The notes: generated from the letters alone by a model not told the origin. 64,000 bases of DNA from an uncultured Treponema sp. (GCA_946615905.1 CAMOIE010000001.1:108318-172317); one strand, 5' to 3'; counted from the stretch's first letter, positions 47,840 to 56,867 are shown. A program made the numbers and translations.

Positions 47840-49234
47840 ATGAATATCCGTTCGCAAAAAACTAGCCTGTCCGGTTCGATTTGTGTTCCGGGATCAAAAT
47901 CGCACACAATCCGCGCCCTTTTGCTCGCTTCTCTTGCGGACGGAATTTCCCGCATAAAAAATCCCCTGCCGTCTGCGGACTGTCTTTCAACTGCGGCGGC
48001 CCTGCCTTTAATCGGTTCGGAAGTTGACTTGAATCTTTCGCCTGATGGCGAGTCTGGCTCCGAGTGGACGGTTTCCGGGGCGGGGAAAAATCTTCATTTG
48101 CCGACTGACGTGGTGAACGTCGGAAACTCCGGCTCTCTTCTTTATTTTCTTTCACCGATTGCCGCGACTTTTGAGGGCTTTTCGGTTTTCACGGGCGATG
48201 AGTCAATCCGCAAGAGACCGGTTTTTCATGTTGTTGATGCATTGAATCAGCTGGGGGCAAAAGCTGCCTGCTCTGTCCCAAAAGCAAAGACCTGCCCGTT
48301 GGTAATTCAGGGGCCGGTCACAAAAAATCACGTAGTGACAGCCGGTGAAGTCTCAAGTCAGTATATTTCAGGTTTGATGATGGCCGCAATTTTGATGAAA
48401 GGCGGAATCACAATCGAGCTGACAAATCCAAAGGAAACTCCATATTTGACGATGACCCAAAAATGGCTTGAAAAAGTCGGGGTCAAATGTGAAATCTCAA
48501 GTGACTACAAAAAAATCTCGGTTGAAGGCCCAGTAAATCTCAAAGCTTTTGACGCTAGCGTTCCTTCTGACTGGGAGGGAGTCGCCTTTCCGCTGATTGC
48601 TGCACTGATTACGGACAGCGAAATCACAATTGAAAACGTCGATTCTTCTGGAACCCAGGGGGATGATGCGATTGTGGAGCTTTTAAAATCAGTCGGGGCT
48701 GACATCGACTGGAATAAAAAAAATCAGACTTTGACTGTCCGAGGACTTTCAAAATCCAAGGACGGAATCGGCCGCCTGACCACAGAAAATCTTCCCGGTG
48801 GGGAGCTTCACGCAAATCTTTCCGGCTACCCGGACGCAATCTGTGCAGTTGCCGCAATCGCCTGCTTTATCGAAGGAAAAACTGTAATTGAGGACATAGC
48901 AGTCTGTCGCCGCAAGGAAACCGACAGAATCAAGGTTTTGAAAACAGAGCTTGAGAAATTCGGGGCGGAAGTTGAAGAGGGCGAAGATTTCATGGTGATT
49001 CACGGTCACTCGCCGATTTTGTCAGACGGAAAGGCAAACCCGGAATTCAAGCTGCACGGGGCACTTTGTGATTCTTATGCGGATCACCGTGTCGCAATGG
49101 CTCTTTCCTGTTTGGGACTTGGACTTCCAGCGGGAGAAAAGACAGTCGTCAGCGGGGCTGAGTGTTGCTCGGTATCATTCCCGCATTTTTACGAGCTTAT
49201 GAACGCAATCGGCGCGAATTTTGCCGAATGTTAA
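47840..49234 (+). CDS. aroA: 3-phosphoshikimate 1-carboxyvinyltransferase (EPSP synthase)
   Basis: 464 residues from ATG 47840; the frame stays open upstream into aspS, but the family begins here with SLSGSICVPGSKSHTIRALLLASLADG, containing the phosphoenolpyruvate-binding Lys and Ser. VGNSGSLLYFLSPI, IRKRPV, SSQYISGLMMAA and ADHRVAMALSCLGL follow. It condenses shikimate-3-phosphate with PEP in aromatic amino-acid synthesis. No Shine-Dalgarno close to the ATG; GAGG at 47824 is rather far, so coupling to aspS is likely. The combination with aspS looks accidental. Other shikimate genes are not present in the window. Confidence 0.93.
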   Translation: MNIRSQKTSLSGSICVPGSKSHTIRALLLASLADGISRIKNPLPSADCLSTAAALPLIGSEVDLNLSPDGESGSEWTVSGAGKNLHLPTDVVNVGNSGSLLYFLSPIAATFEGFSVFTGDESIRKRPVFHVVDALNQLGAKAACSVPKAKTCPLVIQGPVTKNHVVTAGEVSSQYISGLMMAAILMKGGITIELTNPKETPYLTMTQKWLEKVGVKCEISSDYKKISVEGPVNLKAFDASVPSDWEGVAFPLIAALITDSEITIENVDSSGTQGDDAIVELLKSVGADIDWNKKNQTLTVRGLSKSKDGIGRLTTENLPGGELHANLSGYPDAICAVAAIACFIEGKTVIEDIAVCRRKETDRIKVLKTELEKFGAEVEEGEDFMVIHGHSPILSDGKANPEFKLHGALCDSYADHRVAMALSCLGLGLPAGEKTVVSGAECCSVSFPHFYELMNAIGANFAEC

Positions 49235-49245
49235 AAGCCGCAGCT

Positions 49246-50343
49246 TTACTCTACGATTAAATTCCAATCGTCATTGTCTGGGGAAATTCCAAACTGTATG
49301 TTTTTTAATTCCCTGCCAAGTTTTTCTGCAACTGAAAGATTTTTTTCATCAGAAAGTCTGAAAGTCTTCTTTTTTCCTTTTAAATCAGTTATGGATGTTA
49401 CGGCCGTTAGTCCGACTGCGGTTCCAGTGAGAAAGCATTCGCAGGCATTTTTAAATACTTCTTTGACGGAAATCTTTCTGACTTCAACTTTTATTCCGGC
49501 TTCTTGTGCCAAGGAAATTACTGATTTTCGTATAATGCCAGAAATTACAGTGTCGTTCAATTCTGGAGTGACTAAAGTTCCGTCTTTCATTACAAAAAAA
49601 ACGTTGCTGGCCGAGGCTTCTTGAAAGTATTTTTGCTTTTCTGAATCCAAAAAGAGGCATTCCGCATAACCGCAGTCTTCCGCCTCTTTTTTTGCCAGTG
49701 CGGGAATCAAATAATTTGCGGCAACCTTGATGTATCCTGTTCCGTGTGGAGTCGCCCTGATTCTGTCTGAAATTACGGCTCCCTCAAGTCCCTTCTTGTA
49801 ATAGGACGTTACCGTTGTTCCTGCAATTACAATCTGGGGAATTTTCGCCACGCCGAGACCGATTCCGCTTTCTGCGAACATCACAGGGCGGATATAAGTC
49901 GTTTCGGCATCGGCAAAGGAATTTTCTTCCCAGACGGGATTATACTGTGGAATGTAACCTAATTTTGCATTGCGTCTGACGAATTCTTGTACTGCGGACA
50001 AAAATTGTTCTTTTGGAAAAGGGGGGCAGTAAAGCATCTTTATTGATGAATAAAATCTAGACCCGTGGTCTTTTGCCCTAAAAATTGAAATCGCCCCGTT
50101 TTTTTGCGAGAATGCCTTTAGACCTTCAAAAACTGAATAGCCATACTGGCTTGAAAGCGAAAATGCCGGAAATCCTAACTGATTGCGTTTTTCTAAAATC
50201 TCACGCCTGTCGGATTCCCGCATTTTTGCAAGTTCGGAGCAAGAAACTTTATCCTGTTCAAGCCAAGCTTCATCCCAAGATTTTGTGTCAGGATTGTATT
50301 TCGCCGTGTAAACTACAGGATATAAATTCAAGTTAAATGCCAT
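49246..50343 (-). CDS. ilvE: Branched-chain amino acid aminotransferase
   Basis: 365 residues from ATG 50343 (upstream TATAAT and GGAGCAAGG; a longer frame from 50373 covers the promoter). Fold type IV PLP enzyme: SSQYGYSVFEGLKAF, FRAKDHGSRFYSS, TYIRPVMF, and catalytic Lys206 in GTGYIKVAANYLIPA. EASASNVFFVMKDGTLVTPELND and LTGTAVGLTAVTSI also fit the BCAT family. It interconverts Leu, Ile and Val with their 2-oxo acids. Only 33 bases separate it from metQ upstream. Confidence 0.9.
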   Translation of the reverse strand: MAFNLNLYPVVYTAKYNPDTKSWDEAWLEQDKVSCSELAKMRESDRREILEKRNQLGFPAFSLSSQYGYSVFEGLKAFSQKNGAISIFRAKDHGSRFYSSIKMLYCPPFPKEQFLSAVQEFVRRNAKLGYIPQYNPVWEENSFADAETTYIRPVMFAESGIGLGVAKIPQIVIAGTTVTSYYKKGLEGAVISDRIRATPHGTGYIKVAANYLIPALAKKEAEDCGYAECLFLDSEKQKYFQEASASNVFFVMKDGTLVTPELNDTVISGIIRKSVISLAQEAGIKVEVRKISVKEVFKNACECFLTGTAVGLTAVTSITDLKGKKKTFRLSDEKNLSVAEKLGRELKNIQFGISPDNDDWNLIVE

Positions 50344-50376
50344 TTGCCTTGCTCCGAGCAAATTATACCGCAATCA

Positions 50377-51174
50377 TTAGAAAGTTGCTACGACTTCTCC
50401 GTTAGGATATTTTTTTGCAACGTAATCTTTGATTTTCTGGCTCTGGAGGGCTTTTACGAGGGCTGTAATTTTGGGAAGTTTTTCATTTCCTGCCTTTACC
50501 GCAACGATGTTGACATAAGGAGAGTCGGCTCCTTCAACATAAAGTCCGTCTTTTGTTGCGACGAGTCCTGCCGGAATCGCATAGTTTCCGTTGATTACGG
50601 CTGCGTCTGTGTCCGCAAGAACGCGGGGGAGGGCAGCGGCTTCAACTTCGCTGAATTTGAAATTCTTCGGATTGCTTGCAATGTCAATCGGTGTTGCTTC
50701 AAGTCCAGCGTTTTCTTTTAAAGTAATCAGTCCGGCTGACTGCAAGAGGAGGAGGGCGCGGCCTTCGTTTGTCGGGTCGTTGGGAATTCCGATTACGCCA
50801 CCTGACGGCAAGTCGTTGAGAGAAGAAACTTTCTTTGAGTAAAGAGCCATCGGCTCGATATGGATTCCACCGGCATTTACAAGGTGAAAACCTCTTTCTT
50901 TATTGAATGAATCCATGTATGGCAGGTGCTGGAAGAAATTCGCGTCAAGTTCGCCGGCTTCCAAGGCCTCGTTCGGTGTTACGTAGTCGTTGAAGTCCAC
51001 GATTTTGAGGGTAAAGCCTTCTGCTGTCAAATCGTCTTTTACAAGTTCCAGAAATGCTGCGTGTGGCTCCGGGGTTGCCCCGACAGAAATTACTTTTGAA
51101 TCTGCTTTCTTGCTGCATGAAACTAGTGCTGTTAAGGCAAGAGCTGCGGCTGCCAAAAAAATGATTTTTTTCAT
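50377..51174 (-). CDS. metQ: MetQ/NlpA-family methionine-binding lipoprotein
   Basis: 265 residues. Lipobox ALVSC (Cys20). The mature NlpA fold shows VISVGATPEPHAAFLELVKDDL, VDFNDYVTPNEALEAGELDANFFQHLPYMDSF, ALYSKKVSSLNDLPSGGVIGIPNDPTNEGRALLLL and the final ITALVKALQSQKIKDYVAKKY. These lipoproteins deliver D- or L-methionine to the MetNI transporter. metN and metI are not next to it, so it must work with a transporter elsewhere. GGAGG lies five bases before the ATG. No S-box leader is seen upstream. Likely co-transcribed with ilvE. Confidence 0.92.
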   Translation of the reverse strand: MKKIIFLAAAALALTALVSCSKKADSKVISVGATPEPHAAFLELVKDDLTAEGFTLKIVDFNDYVTPNEALEAGELDANFFQHLPYMDSFNKERGFHLVNAGGIHIEPMALYSKKVSSLNDLPSGGVIGIPNDPTNEGRALLLLQSAGLITLKENAGLEATPIDIASNPKNFKFSEVEAAALPRVLADTDAAVINGNYAIPAGLVATKDGLYVEGADSPYVNIVAVKAGNEKLPKITALVKALQSQKIKDYVAKKYPNGEVVATF

Positions 51175-51220
51175 AAAAATCCTCCATTCTGTTTTTAATT
51201 CCTACTGGAATAATATGTAT

Positions 51221-51249
51221 TTATAATAATTTGTAGCCTTGTGTGTCAA
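51221..51249 (-). promoter_or_regulatory. Promoter of metQ
   Basis: On the minus strand: TTGACA (51249-51244), then TTATAA (51226-51221) at 17 bases or TATAAA at 18. The leader of about 40 bases has no fold resembling a SAM riboswitch. Confidence 0.6.
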
Positions 51250-51262
51250 CAAAAGATTCGTT

Positions 51263-51290
51263 TTGATTTTTGAAAAAAAGCGATTATAAT
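51263..51290 (+). promoter_or_regulatory. Promoter of the 51319 membrane protein gene
   Basis: TTGATT (51263-51268), 16-base spacer, TATAAT (51285-51290). AAGGAG precedes the ATG. Confidence 0.55.
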
Positions 51291-51318
51291 CATTAATTAC
51301 TTATAAAAGGAGTTTTTT

Positions 51319-51714
51319 ATGTCTAAAAAAAGCGGGTCTTTGCCTCTCTATCTGATTGGCATGATTTTGGTTGCGGTCGGATTCTTCCTGCCGATTTTCA
51401 AAGTTTCAATCGGGCCATTCTCCGGTTCAACAAACGGATTCGACCTTGTTGGCAACGGCAATTCAATGATGAAAATCGCGGCCCTTTTGGTCTTTGCCGG
51501 TGCCGTAGTCGGAGTCATCTGCTCTTTCATAAATAAAGGCGGATTGTTAAAACTTTTGGCTCTCATTGTTTCTATTGCAGGCGGACTCTACTGCTTTTTC
51601 AACACATCAAGCACGGCTCACAGCATTCTCTTTAAGATTGTGGGCGTAGGATTCTACCTGATTATCGCAGGTTGGGTTATAGCACTGCTCGGTTATCTTG
51701 CCTCCAAAAAATAA
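51319..51714 (+). CDS. Small four-helix membrane protein of unknown function
   Basis: 131 residues with four hydrophobic segments (about 7-26, 48-68, 76-92 and 102-127), short loops and a Lys-rich end (LASKK). Between the first two helices is a polar loop, GPFSGSTNGFDLVGNGNSMMK. No family recognised beyond a general small membrane protein type. AAGGAG gives a clear start. It sits between the divergent metQ and the amino-acid transporter with a promoter of its own, so it need not belong to either. Confidence 0.72.
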   Translation: MSKKSGSLPLYLIGMILVAVGFFLPIFKVSIGPFSGSTNGFDLVGNGNSMMKIAALLVFAGAVVGVICSFINKGGLLKLLALIVSIAGGLYCFFNTSSTAHSILFKIVGVGFYLIIAGWVIALLGYLASKK

Positions 51715-51729
51715 CATTTTTATGCATTA

Positions 51730-51758
51730 TTGACCAAAAAACTGTATTTTTATACAAT
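51730..51758 (+). promoter_or_regulatory. Promoter of the amino-acid ABC transporter operon
   Basis: TTGACC (51730-51735), 17-base spacer, TACAAT (51753-51758); transcription should begin near 51765, just before a terminator-like hairpin. Confidence 0.6.
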
Positions 51759-51767
51759 TCTAAATGT

Positions 51768-51810
51768 AAGGGACAATGGCGTTTGACGTCCGGAGTCCCT
51801 TTTTATTTTT
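51768..51810 (+). terminator. Hairpin with T-run in the transporter leader: attenuator or end of the upstream gene
   Basis: AAGGGAC (51768-51774) pairs with GTCCCTT (51795-51801), followed by a T-rich tail to 51810. The loop holds a smaller possible hairpin, GACGTC. It lies downstream of the best promoter, so it could also end the 51319 transcript. Confidence 0.6.
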
Positions 51811-51836
51811 CACGATTTTTAAATTTGGAGGAAATT

Positions 51837-52637
51837 ATGAAAAGAATTGTATCAGTCCTTTTGATTGCGGCAGCCCTCTTTGCAGTGACTGGATGCGGCA
51901 AAAAAGTTGAAAAAGGAGAATTCACAATAGAAAAGGGAAAGTTCAAGGTCGGAATGGAAATCGGCTACCCGCCCATGGAATATTATGACGCGGACGGAAA
52001 GACCCCGGTCGGATTTGACGTGGAACTTGGAAAGGCTCTCGCCGCCAAATTCGGTCTTGAGGCAGAATTCATCGATACAGCTTGGGATGGAATTTTCGCC
52101 GGACTTGAGACTGACAAATATGATGCGATTATTGCGGCAGTCACAATCACACCTGAGCGTGTGCAGACAATGGAATTCTCTGCCCCCTATCTCGGAAACG
52201 GACAGGCAATCGTCCTTGCAAAAAATTCAGGAAAGAACGTCTCCCAGCCAGAAGATTTGAAAGGACTCACGGTCGGCTATCAGGCGGAAACAACCTCCGA
52301 CATCTTCATGACAAAACTCGCTGAGGGCGGACTTAAATTCACACCCGCAGAGTATGACAAAGTTCTCAATGCCTACGATGACCTCAAATTGAACCGCTGC
52401 GATGCTGTTGTCTCTGACGATTTGGTTTCTGCCGCTTATTTGACTGGCGATAACTGCCCCTATGTAAAAGTTTGGCACGGTTCTGCCGATGAATACTTCG
52501 GAATCGCAATCAAAAAGGGAAACAAAGCCCTCCTCGACAAAGTTAATGCCGCTCTCTCAGAAATTCAGTCTGACGGCACAATGAAGTCAATCTCAGAAAA
52601 AATCTTCGGTGCTGATTTGACCGATTCTGTAAAATAA
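51837..52637 (+). CDS. Amino-acid ABC transporter substrate-binding lipoprotein
   Basis: 266 residues from ATG 51837, GGAGG eight bases upstream. Lipobox AVTGC (Cys19). Family 3 solute-binding features: FKVGMEIGYPPMEYYDADGKTPVGFDVELGKALAAKFGLEAEFI, WDGIFAGLETDKYDAIIAAVTITPERVQTMEFSAPY, and an FGIAIKKGNKALL strand. The ligand is likely a polar or cyst(e)ine/glutamine-type amino acid; the sequence does not settle it. First gene of a complete binding-protein/permease/ATPase operon. Confidence 0.92.
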   Translation: MKRIVSVLLIAAALFAVTGCGKKVEKGEFTIEKGKFKVGMEIGYPPMEYYDADGKTPVGFDVELGKALAAKFGLEAEFIDTAWDGIFAGLETDKYDAIIAAVTITPERVQTMEFSAPYLGNGQAIVLAKNSGKNVSQPEDLKGLTVGYQAETTSDIFMTKLAEGGLKFTPAEYDKVLNAYDDLKLNRCDAVVSDDLVSAAYLTGDNCPYVKVWHGSADEYFGIAIKKGNKALLDKVNAALSEIQSDGTMKSISEKIFGADLTDSVK

Positions 52638-52661
52638 TAAAGGAAAAAAACGGAGTTCTAA

Positions 52662-53318
52662 ATGTTGGAAAAAATTATAGGCTGGATTCCGGCTCTCTTG
52701 AACGGAGCCAAAATTACGATTTTGCTTACTCTCGCCGCTGTTTCGGCAGGAATTGTCTTCGGACTTTTCCTCGCTTTGGGAAAAATGTCAAAGAACAAGG
52801 TGATAAACAAAATTTCCTCGGCTTATATTTTCTTCTTCCGTGGGACTCCGCTTTTGATGCAGCTCTACTTTATTTACTTCGGCCTGCCGAAAATCTGCCC
52901 ATTTTTGACACTCCGCTCGAAATTCCTTGCGGCTTTTATCGCATTCGGGCTTAACTCGGCGGCCTACATGGCTGAATACGTCCGTGCGGCAATCCAGTCA
53001 ATCGACAAAGGTCAGTTTGAGGCCTCTCGCGCACTCGGCTTTGGCTATGCGCAGACTATGGCTTTGGTCATCGTTCCCCAGTCAATCAGGCGTCTTATCC
53101 CTTCAATCGGAAACGAATTCATCATGGTTTTGAAGGATGCTTCTCTTGTTTCGCTGATTGCATTGGAAGACATCACAAAAATCACGCGGTCAATCGCGTC
53201 TTCTGCCGGCAACGAGTTGGTCTACCTCCCGGCTATGATTTTGTATTTGATTATTACGGCGGTATTTTCCTTCGTCTTTAACAAAACGGAAAAACACTAC
53301 TCGGTCTACGAGAACTAA
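52662..53318 (+). CDS. Amino-acid ABC transporter permease
   Basis: 218 residues, about five TM segments. HisM/GlnP-type motifs: FFRGTPLLMQLYFIYFGLP and the EAA loop EASRALGFGYAQTMALVIVPQSIRRLIPSIGNEFI. Only one permease gene is present, so the channel should be a homodimer. 24 bases after the binding-protein gene and 18 before the ATPase gene. Confidence 0.93.
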   Translation: MLEKIIGWIPALLNGAKITILLTLAAVSAGIVFGLFLALGKMSKNKVINKISSAYIFFFRGTPLLMQLYFIYFGLPKICPFLTLRSKFLAAFIAFGLNSAAYMAEYVRAAIQSIDKGQFEASRALGFGYAQTMALVIVPQSIRRLIPSIGNEFIMVLKDASLVSLIALEDITKITRSIASSAGNELVYLPAMILYLIITAVFSFVFNKTEKHYSVYEN

Positions 53319-53336
53319 GGATGGAGGGAAAAAGCT

Positions 53337-54098
53337 ATGCCAATGATTCAAACAGAAAATATCTGCACACGCTTCGGGGATTTGGAAGTCCTCAAAAATG
53401 TGTCACTGAATATAGAAGAAAAGGAAGTTGTCTGCATTATCGGGCCTTCCGGAGCTGGAAAGTCCACTTATTTGCGGACTCTGAACCATCTTGAGCATAT
53501 CGACAACGGCAAAATCTACGTTGACGGAAAGCTTCTCGATGATTTTGAAAACGGCGTCTGCAAATTCAAAATGTCAAAAAAAGAACGCAATGAAGTTCTT
53601 CTTGAGATGGGAATGGTTTTCCAGCGTTTTAACCTCTTTCCCCATAAGACTGTCCTTGAGAACGTAATGCTGGCTCCTGTCCATGTAAAAGGCATTTCCA
53701 AGGATCAGGCGAAAGCCAAAGCCCTTGAACTGCTGAAACGCGTAGGACTTGAGGCAAAGGTGAACGAATATCCGGCAAAATTGAGCGGCGGTCAGCAGCA
53801 GCGTGTCGCGATTGCCAGGGCACTTGCCATGGAGCCGAAAATCATGCTTTTTGACGAGCCGACTTCTGCCCTTGACCCGGAACTTGTCGGTGAGGTTTTG
53901 AACGTAATGAAAGGCCTTGCCGAGTCTGGAATGACTATGATTTGCGTCACCCACGAGATGGGATTTGCCCGTGAGGTTGCAAACCGCGTTGTCTTTATGG
54001 AAAACGGTTCTATCGTTGAGCAGGGCAAGCCAGAGGAAATCTTCGAGTCTCCAAAAAGCGAGCGTTTACAGCAGTTCCTTAAGTCTGTGCTGAAATAG
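53337..54098 (+). CDS. glnQ: Amino-acid ABC transporter ATPase (GlnQ type)
   Basis: 253 residues. Walker [11 protein letters not shown]-loop [20 protein letters not shown], signature [15 protein letters not shown], Walker [17 protein letters not shown], and the H-loop [19 protein letters not shown], all as in polar amino-acid transporters. GGAGG lies upstream. A loop of about 15 residues ([17 protein letters not shown]) after the D-strand is a common extension in some anaerobes. The symbol names the family, not the proven substrate. Last gene of the operon, followed by a run of hairpins. Confidence 0.93.
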   Translation: MPMIQTENICTRFGDLEVLKNVSLNIEEKEVVCIIGPSGAGKSTYLRTLNHLEHIDNGKIYVDGKLLDDFENGVCKFKMSKKERNEVLLEMGMVFQRFNLFPHKTVLENVMLAPVHVKGISKDQAKAKALELLKRVGLEAKVNEYPAKLSGGQQQRVAIARALAMEPKIMLFDEPTSALDPELVGEVLNVMKGLAESGMTMICVTHEMGFAREVANRVVFMENGSIVEQGKPEEIFESPKSERLQQFLKSVLK

Positions 54099-54101
54099 GG
54101 C

Positions 54102-54189
54102 GGGTAGGCTTCGTCGTCCATGACTCAGCCTACCCGACAGAAATCGCTGGCACGATTTCTGTCTCTGCTTATGTCGGCTCCATGCCGAC
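54102..54189 (+). repeat. Three consecutive stem-loops after the ABC transporter operon
   Basis: GGGTAGGCT/AGCCTACCC (54102-54110 and 54127-54135), GACAGAAATCG/CGATTTCTGTC (54136-54146 and 54153-54163), GTCGGC/GCCGAC (54173-54178 and 54184-54189). None has a T-run. Confidence 0.8.
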
Positions 54190-54227
54190 GAATTATCCCC
54201 GAAAAAAAATCAGTGGGGACGCCCCGT

Positions 54228-55232
54228 TTAGAGGCTTTTTATCTTTTCCCAAACCCGTTCGTCAACTGGGATTCCATTTGCGAGATTTTCCTGCCGGGTT
54301 CTAAACTCACGCTCAGCCGGGTAACGGAGCTCTTTTACACCGTCTTCTTTCGGCGTGTTTTTTATCAGCTCTATAGTCTCGTCCATCATTTTGTCGCGCT
54401 CTTCGGCCGTTCCAAGGCGGGAAACGTCAATCGCCATAAGGACTTGGGATAGCGAGTACTCTTCCTTGCAGTTTTTGCCGATTTGCGGTGTGGAAAGTCC
54501 CCCGGCAACAAGGGCTGCGAACATGTCCAGACCAATTGAAAGGGCAGAGCCTTTCCAGTAGCCGACCGTGAGAGGTCTCCAAGATTTTATTATTTCCGCA
54601 GGATTTTTTGTAAGATTTCCTTTTGTGTCATAACCGCCTTCAACAGGTAAATCCTTCCCCGCAAGAGAATATTCTTCCATTTTGCCGAATGAAAACTGGG
54701 TCATCGCCATGTCAACGACAACGTGCTGGCCGTTTGAGCGTGGAATTGCGATTACAAATGGATTGTTGCCCAAAATTGCCTTTGTCGCCCCCCAGGCGGG
54801 AGTGTTAGGCCAGGTGTTTGTCCAGCAGATGGCGGCACAACCTTGATTCGCGGCCTGCCAGCCAAAATATCCGCCCCGCATCCAGTGGTTCGTGTTTCGT
54901 AGTGCGACTGCCCCGATTCCGTGCTGCTTTGCAAGCTCTATTGCCCTTGCCATCGCGTGTTTTGCCGTGATGTTGCCCATGGCCAGGTTTCCGTTCCAGC
55001 GTTCGATTGCACCGAGGGAGATTTCCACAGTCGGCTCTGCGTCTGGCTTTACATAGCCTTTTTTGATGTAATCCACGACTACAGGAAAGCGGTTGACCCC
55101 GTGGGAATAAATTCCGTCCAAGCTGTTCTGAACGAAAATCTCAGCAGATTCCAAGGCTTTTTCTTGGCTGAATCCGTTTTTGGTCAAAATGCGGACGAAT
55201 TCCGCAGTCATCTCATCTTTTGTAACGCGCAT
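54228..55232 (-). CDS. dlgD: 2,3-diketo-L-gulonate reductase
   Basis: 334 residues of the Ldh2/YlbC/YiaK family of NAD(P)H-dependent oxidoreductases. As I recall E. coli YiaK, the match is close along the chain: SGVYSHGVNRFP-like DGIYSHGVNRFPVVV, SLGAIERWNGNLAMGNITAKHAM, HGIGAVALRNTNHWMRGGYFGWQAA, CWTNTWPNTPAWG, GYWKGSALSIGLDM and the end DERVWEKIKSL. The His of SHG is the expected catalytic residue. It reduces 2,3-diketogulonate to 3-keto-L-gulonate in ascorbate/lyxose-type degradation. No yia/ula neighbours are present. Confidence 0.87.
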   Translation of the reverse strand: MRVTKDEMTAEFVRILTKNGFSQEKALESAEIFVQNSLDGIYSHGVNRFPVVVDYIKKGYVKPDAEPTVEISLGAIERWNGNLAMGNITAKHAMARAIELAKQHGIGAVALRNTNHWMRGGYFGWQAANQGCAAICWTNTWPNTPAWGATKAILGNNPFVIAIPRSNGQHVVVDMAMTQFSFGKMEEYSLAGKDLPVEGGYDTKGNLTKNPAEIIKSWRPLTVGYWKGSALSIGLDMFAALVAGGLSTPQIGKNCKEEYSLSQVLMAIDVSRLGTAEERDKMMDETIELIKNTPKEDGVKELRYPAEREFRTRQENLANGIPVDERVWEKIKSL

Positions 55233-55253
55233 GTCGGTCTCCTTCTGCCGGCC

Positions 55254-56858
55254 TTATGCAAGCAGTTTTTCGGCAATTTTTGCGGCGGCTTTTTCACCGT
55301 CCATTGCGGAAGAAACGATTCCGCCTGAATAACCAGAACCTTCGCCTGCCGGATAAAGATTTTTCAGGGCGGAACATTCCATTGTGTCTTTGTCGCGCAA
55401 AATTCGGACTGGGGTTGAAGTCCTTGTCTCGCTAGCGATTAAAAGAGCCTCATCACAGACAAAGCCCCGCATGTTTTTATTGAATTCGCCGAATGCCTTT
55501 TCAAGCCTCTTTTCCCAATCTGCGGGGAACCAGCTGTCAATTCGGCTGGGAATTATTCCAGGCGTGTAGCTTGTGCGTGGCAAGTCCTCTGAATTTTTGT
55601 GGGCGAGAAAATCCGTCAGTCTTTGGGCAGGAGCCTTTTGCCCCTGACCCTGGCGGGCAGTCTCTTCCTCAAGCCATGTCCGCCAGTAAAGTCCGGCCAT
55701 TGCAGGGCAAGATTCTTTTTTTGCCTTTTCTTTGAATTCTTCCGGGATGTCCTCCGGCTGGGTTTCCACAACGATTGCCGCGTTAGACCACTTTGAGTTG
55801 CGTTTTGCGTTGGACATACCGTTCACGACAATCTGACCGGGAGCCGTCGCGCTGGGAACCACAAAGCCGCCAGGGCACATGCAGAATGAATAAACTCCAC
55901 GGCCGTCAACCTGTGCAGTCACCCGGTATTCTGCGGCGTTGGGCATTTTCTTTCCGTGAAATTGAATTGCGTCGATTAATTCGCGCGGATGCTCGACCCT
56001 CATTCCGACTGCGAAAGTTTTTGCCTCAAGGGCTTCTGGAACGGTCTTAGCGACCAGCTTGTAAACGTCCAAGGCCGAGTGCCCGGTCGCCAAAATCACC
56101 GCGTCCGCAAAAATTTCTGACTCTCCGCCATTTTTTACAGAAGTGACTTTCAAGCCTGTGATTTTTTTTCCGTCCGGGGAATCTTCCGTCAAAAATCCCG
56201 TACACCGGCTCTCAAAATGAAATTCTCCGCCAAGAGAAATGATTTTTTCCCGCATGTTGTTGATAATCTGCGGAAGTCTGTCCGTTCCGATATGGGGGTG
56301 GGCGTCCGTCAAAATTGAATTGTCCGCCCCGAATGCCGCAAAAATCCTGTAAATTTTAGAAACGTCGCCCCGCTTGTTTGACCGTGTGTAGAGTTTTCCG
56401 TCAGAAAAAGTCCCTGCCCCGCCTTCGCCAAAGCAGTAATTTGAGTCGCCGTCAACGTCCCCGCGTGAAATCGAGGCGATGTCCATTTTGCGCTGGCCAG
56501 TCGTGCTTCCCCGCTCAATTATGACCGGCTTGATTCCGCTTTCAAGGAGCCTGAGAGCCGCAAAAAGTCCAGCTGGGCCTGCTCCGACGATAATTACCTT
56601 CTTGGAACCGGAAACATTCTTCCATTCCGGGATTTTACCGGCTGTCGCCTCTGGTTTTTCGCCTATGAAAATCTTGTACCGCATCAGGTATTTTACTTGA
56701 CCGTGGCGGGCATCGATTGATTTTTTTACGAAAACCGGAGAGACTTCCTCCTTTTTCGCCTGAATTTTCGCTTTTTTCAGTTCCGCAAAAATTTTCTCTT
56801 CAATTATTGAAGGCTTTTCTTCTTCCGGGCGGAGGATAAAATTTACTTCTGTTACCAT
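55254..56858 (-). CDS. FAD-dependent dehydrogenase (COG2509 type)
   Basis: 534 residues. An N-terminal alpha/beta region (1-75) precedes GAGPAGLFAALRLLESGIKPVIIERG, an FAD Rossmann motif. SRGDVDGDSNYCFGEGGAGTFSDGKLYTR and VILATGHSALDVYKLV are typical of this large uncharacterised flavoprotein family; the C-terminus has LYPAGEGSGYSGGIVSSAMDGEKAA. The reaction is unknown. It lies 21 bases from dlgD and ten bases from the chemoreceptor gene, all on the minus strand, so the three may form one operon. Confidence 0.82.
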   Translation of the reverse strand: MVTEVNFILRPEEEKPSIIEEKIFAELKKAKIQAKKEEVSPVFVKKSIDARHGQVKYLMRYKIFIGEKPEATAGKIPEWKNVSGSKKVIIVGAGPAGLFAALRLLESGIKPVIIERGSTTGQRKMDIASISRGDVDGDSNYCFGEGGAGTFSDGKLYTRSNKRGDVSKIYRIFAAFGADNSILTDAHPHIGTDRLPQIINNMREKIISLGGEFHFESRCTGFLTEDSPDGKKITGLKVTSVKNGGESEIFADAVILATGHSALDVYKLVAKTVPEALEAKTFAVGMRVEHPRELIDAIQFHGKKMPNAAEYRVTAQVDGRGVYSFCMCPGGFVVPSATAPGQIVVNGMSNAKRNSKWSNAAIVVETQPEDIPEEFKEKAKKESCPAMAGLYWRTWLEEETARQGQGQKAPAQRLTDFLAHKNSEDLPRTSYTPGIIPSRIDSWFPADWEKRLEKAFGEFNKNMRGFVCDEALLIASETRTSTPVRILRDKDTMECSALKNLYPAGEGSGYSGGIVSSAMDGEKAAAKIAEKLLA

Positions 56859-56867
56859 CGTTTTCCC

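Noticed and set aside
51175-51250. A SAM-responsive riboswitch before metQ
   Set aside because: The leader is only about 40 bases and AT-rich with no paired helices.
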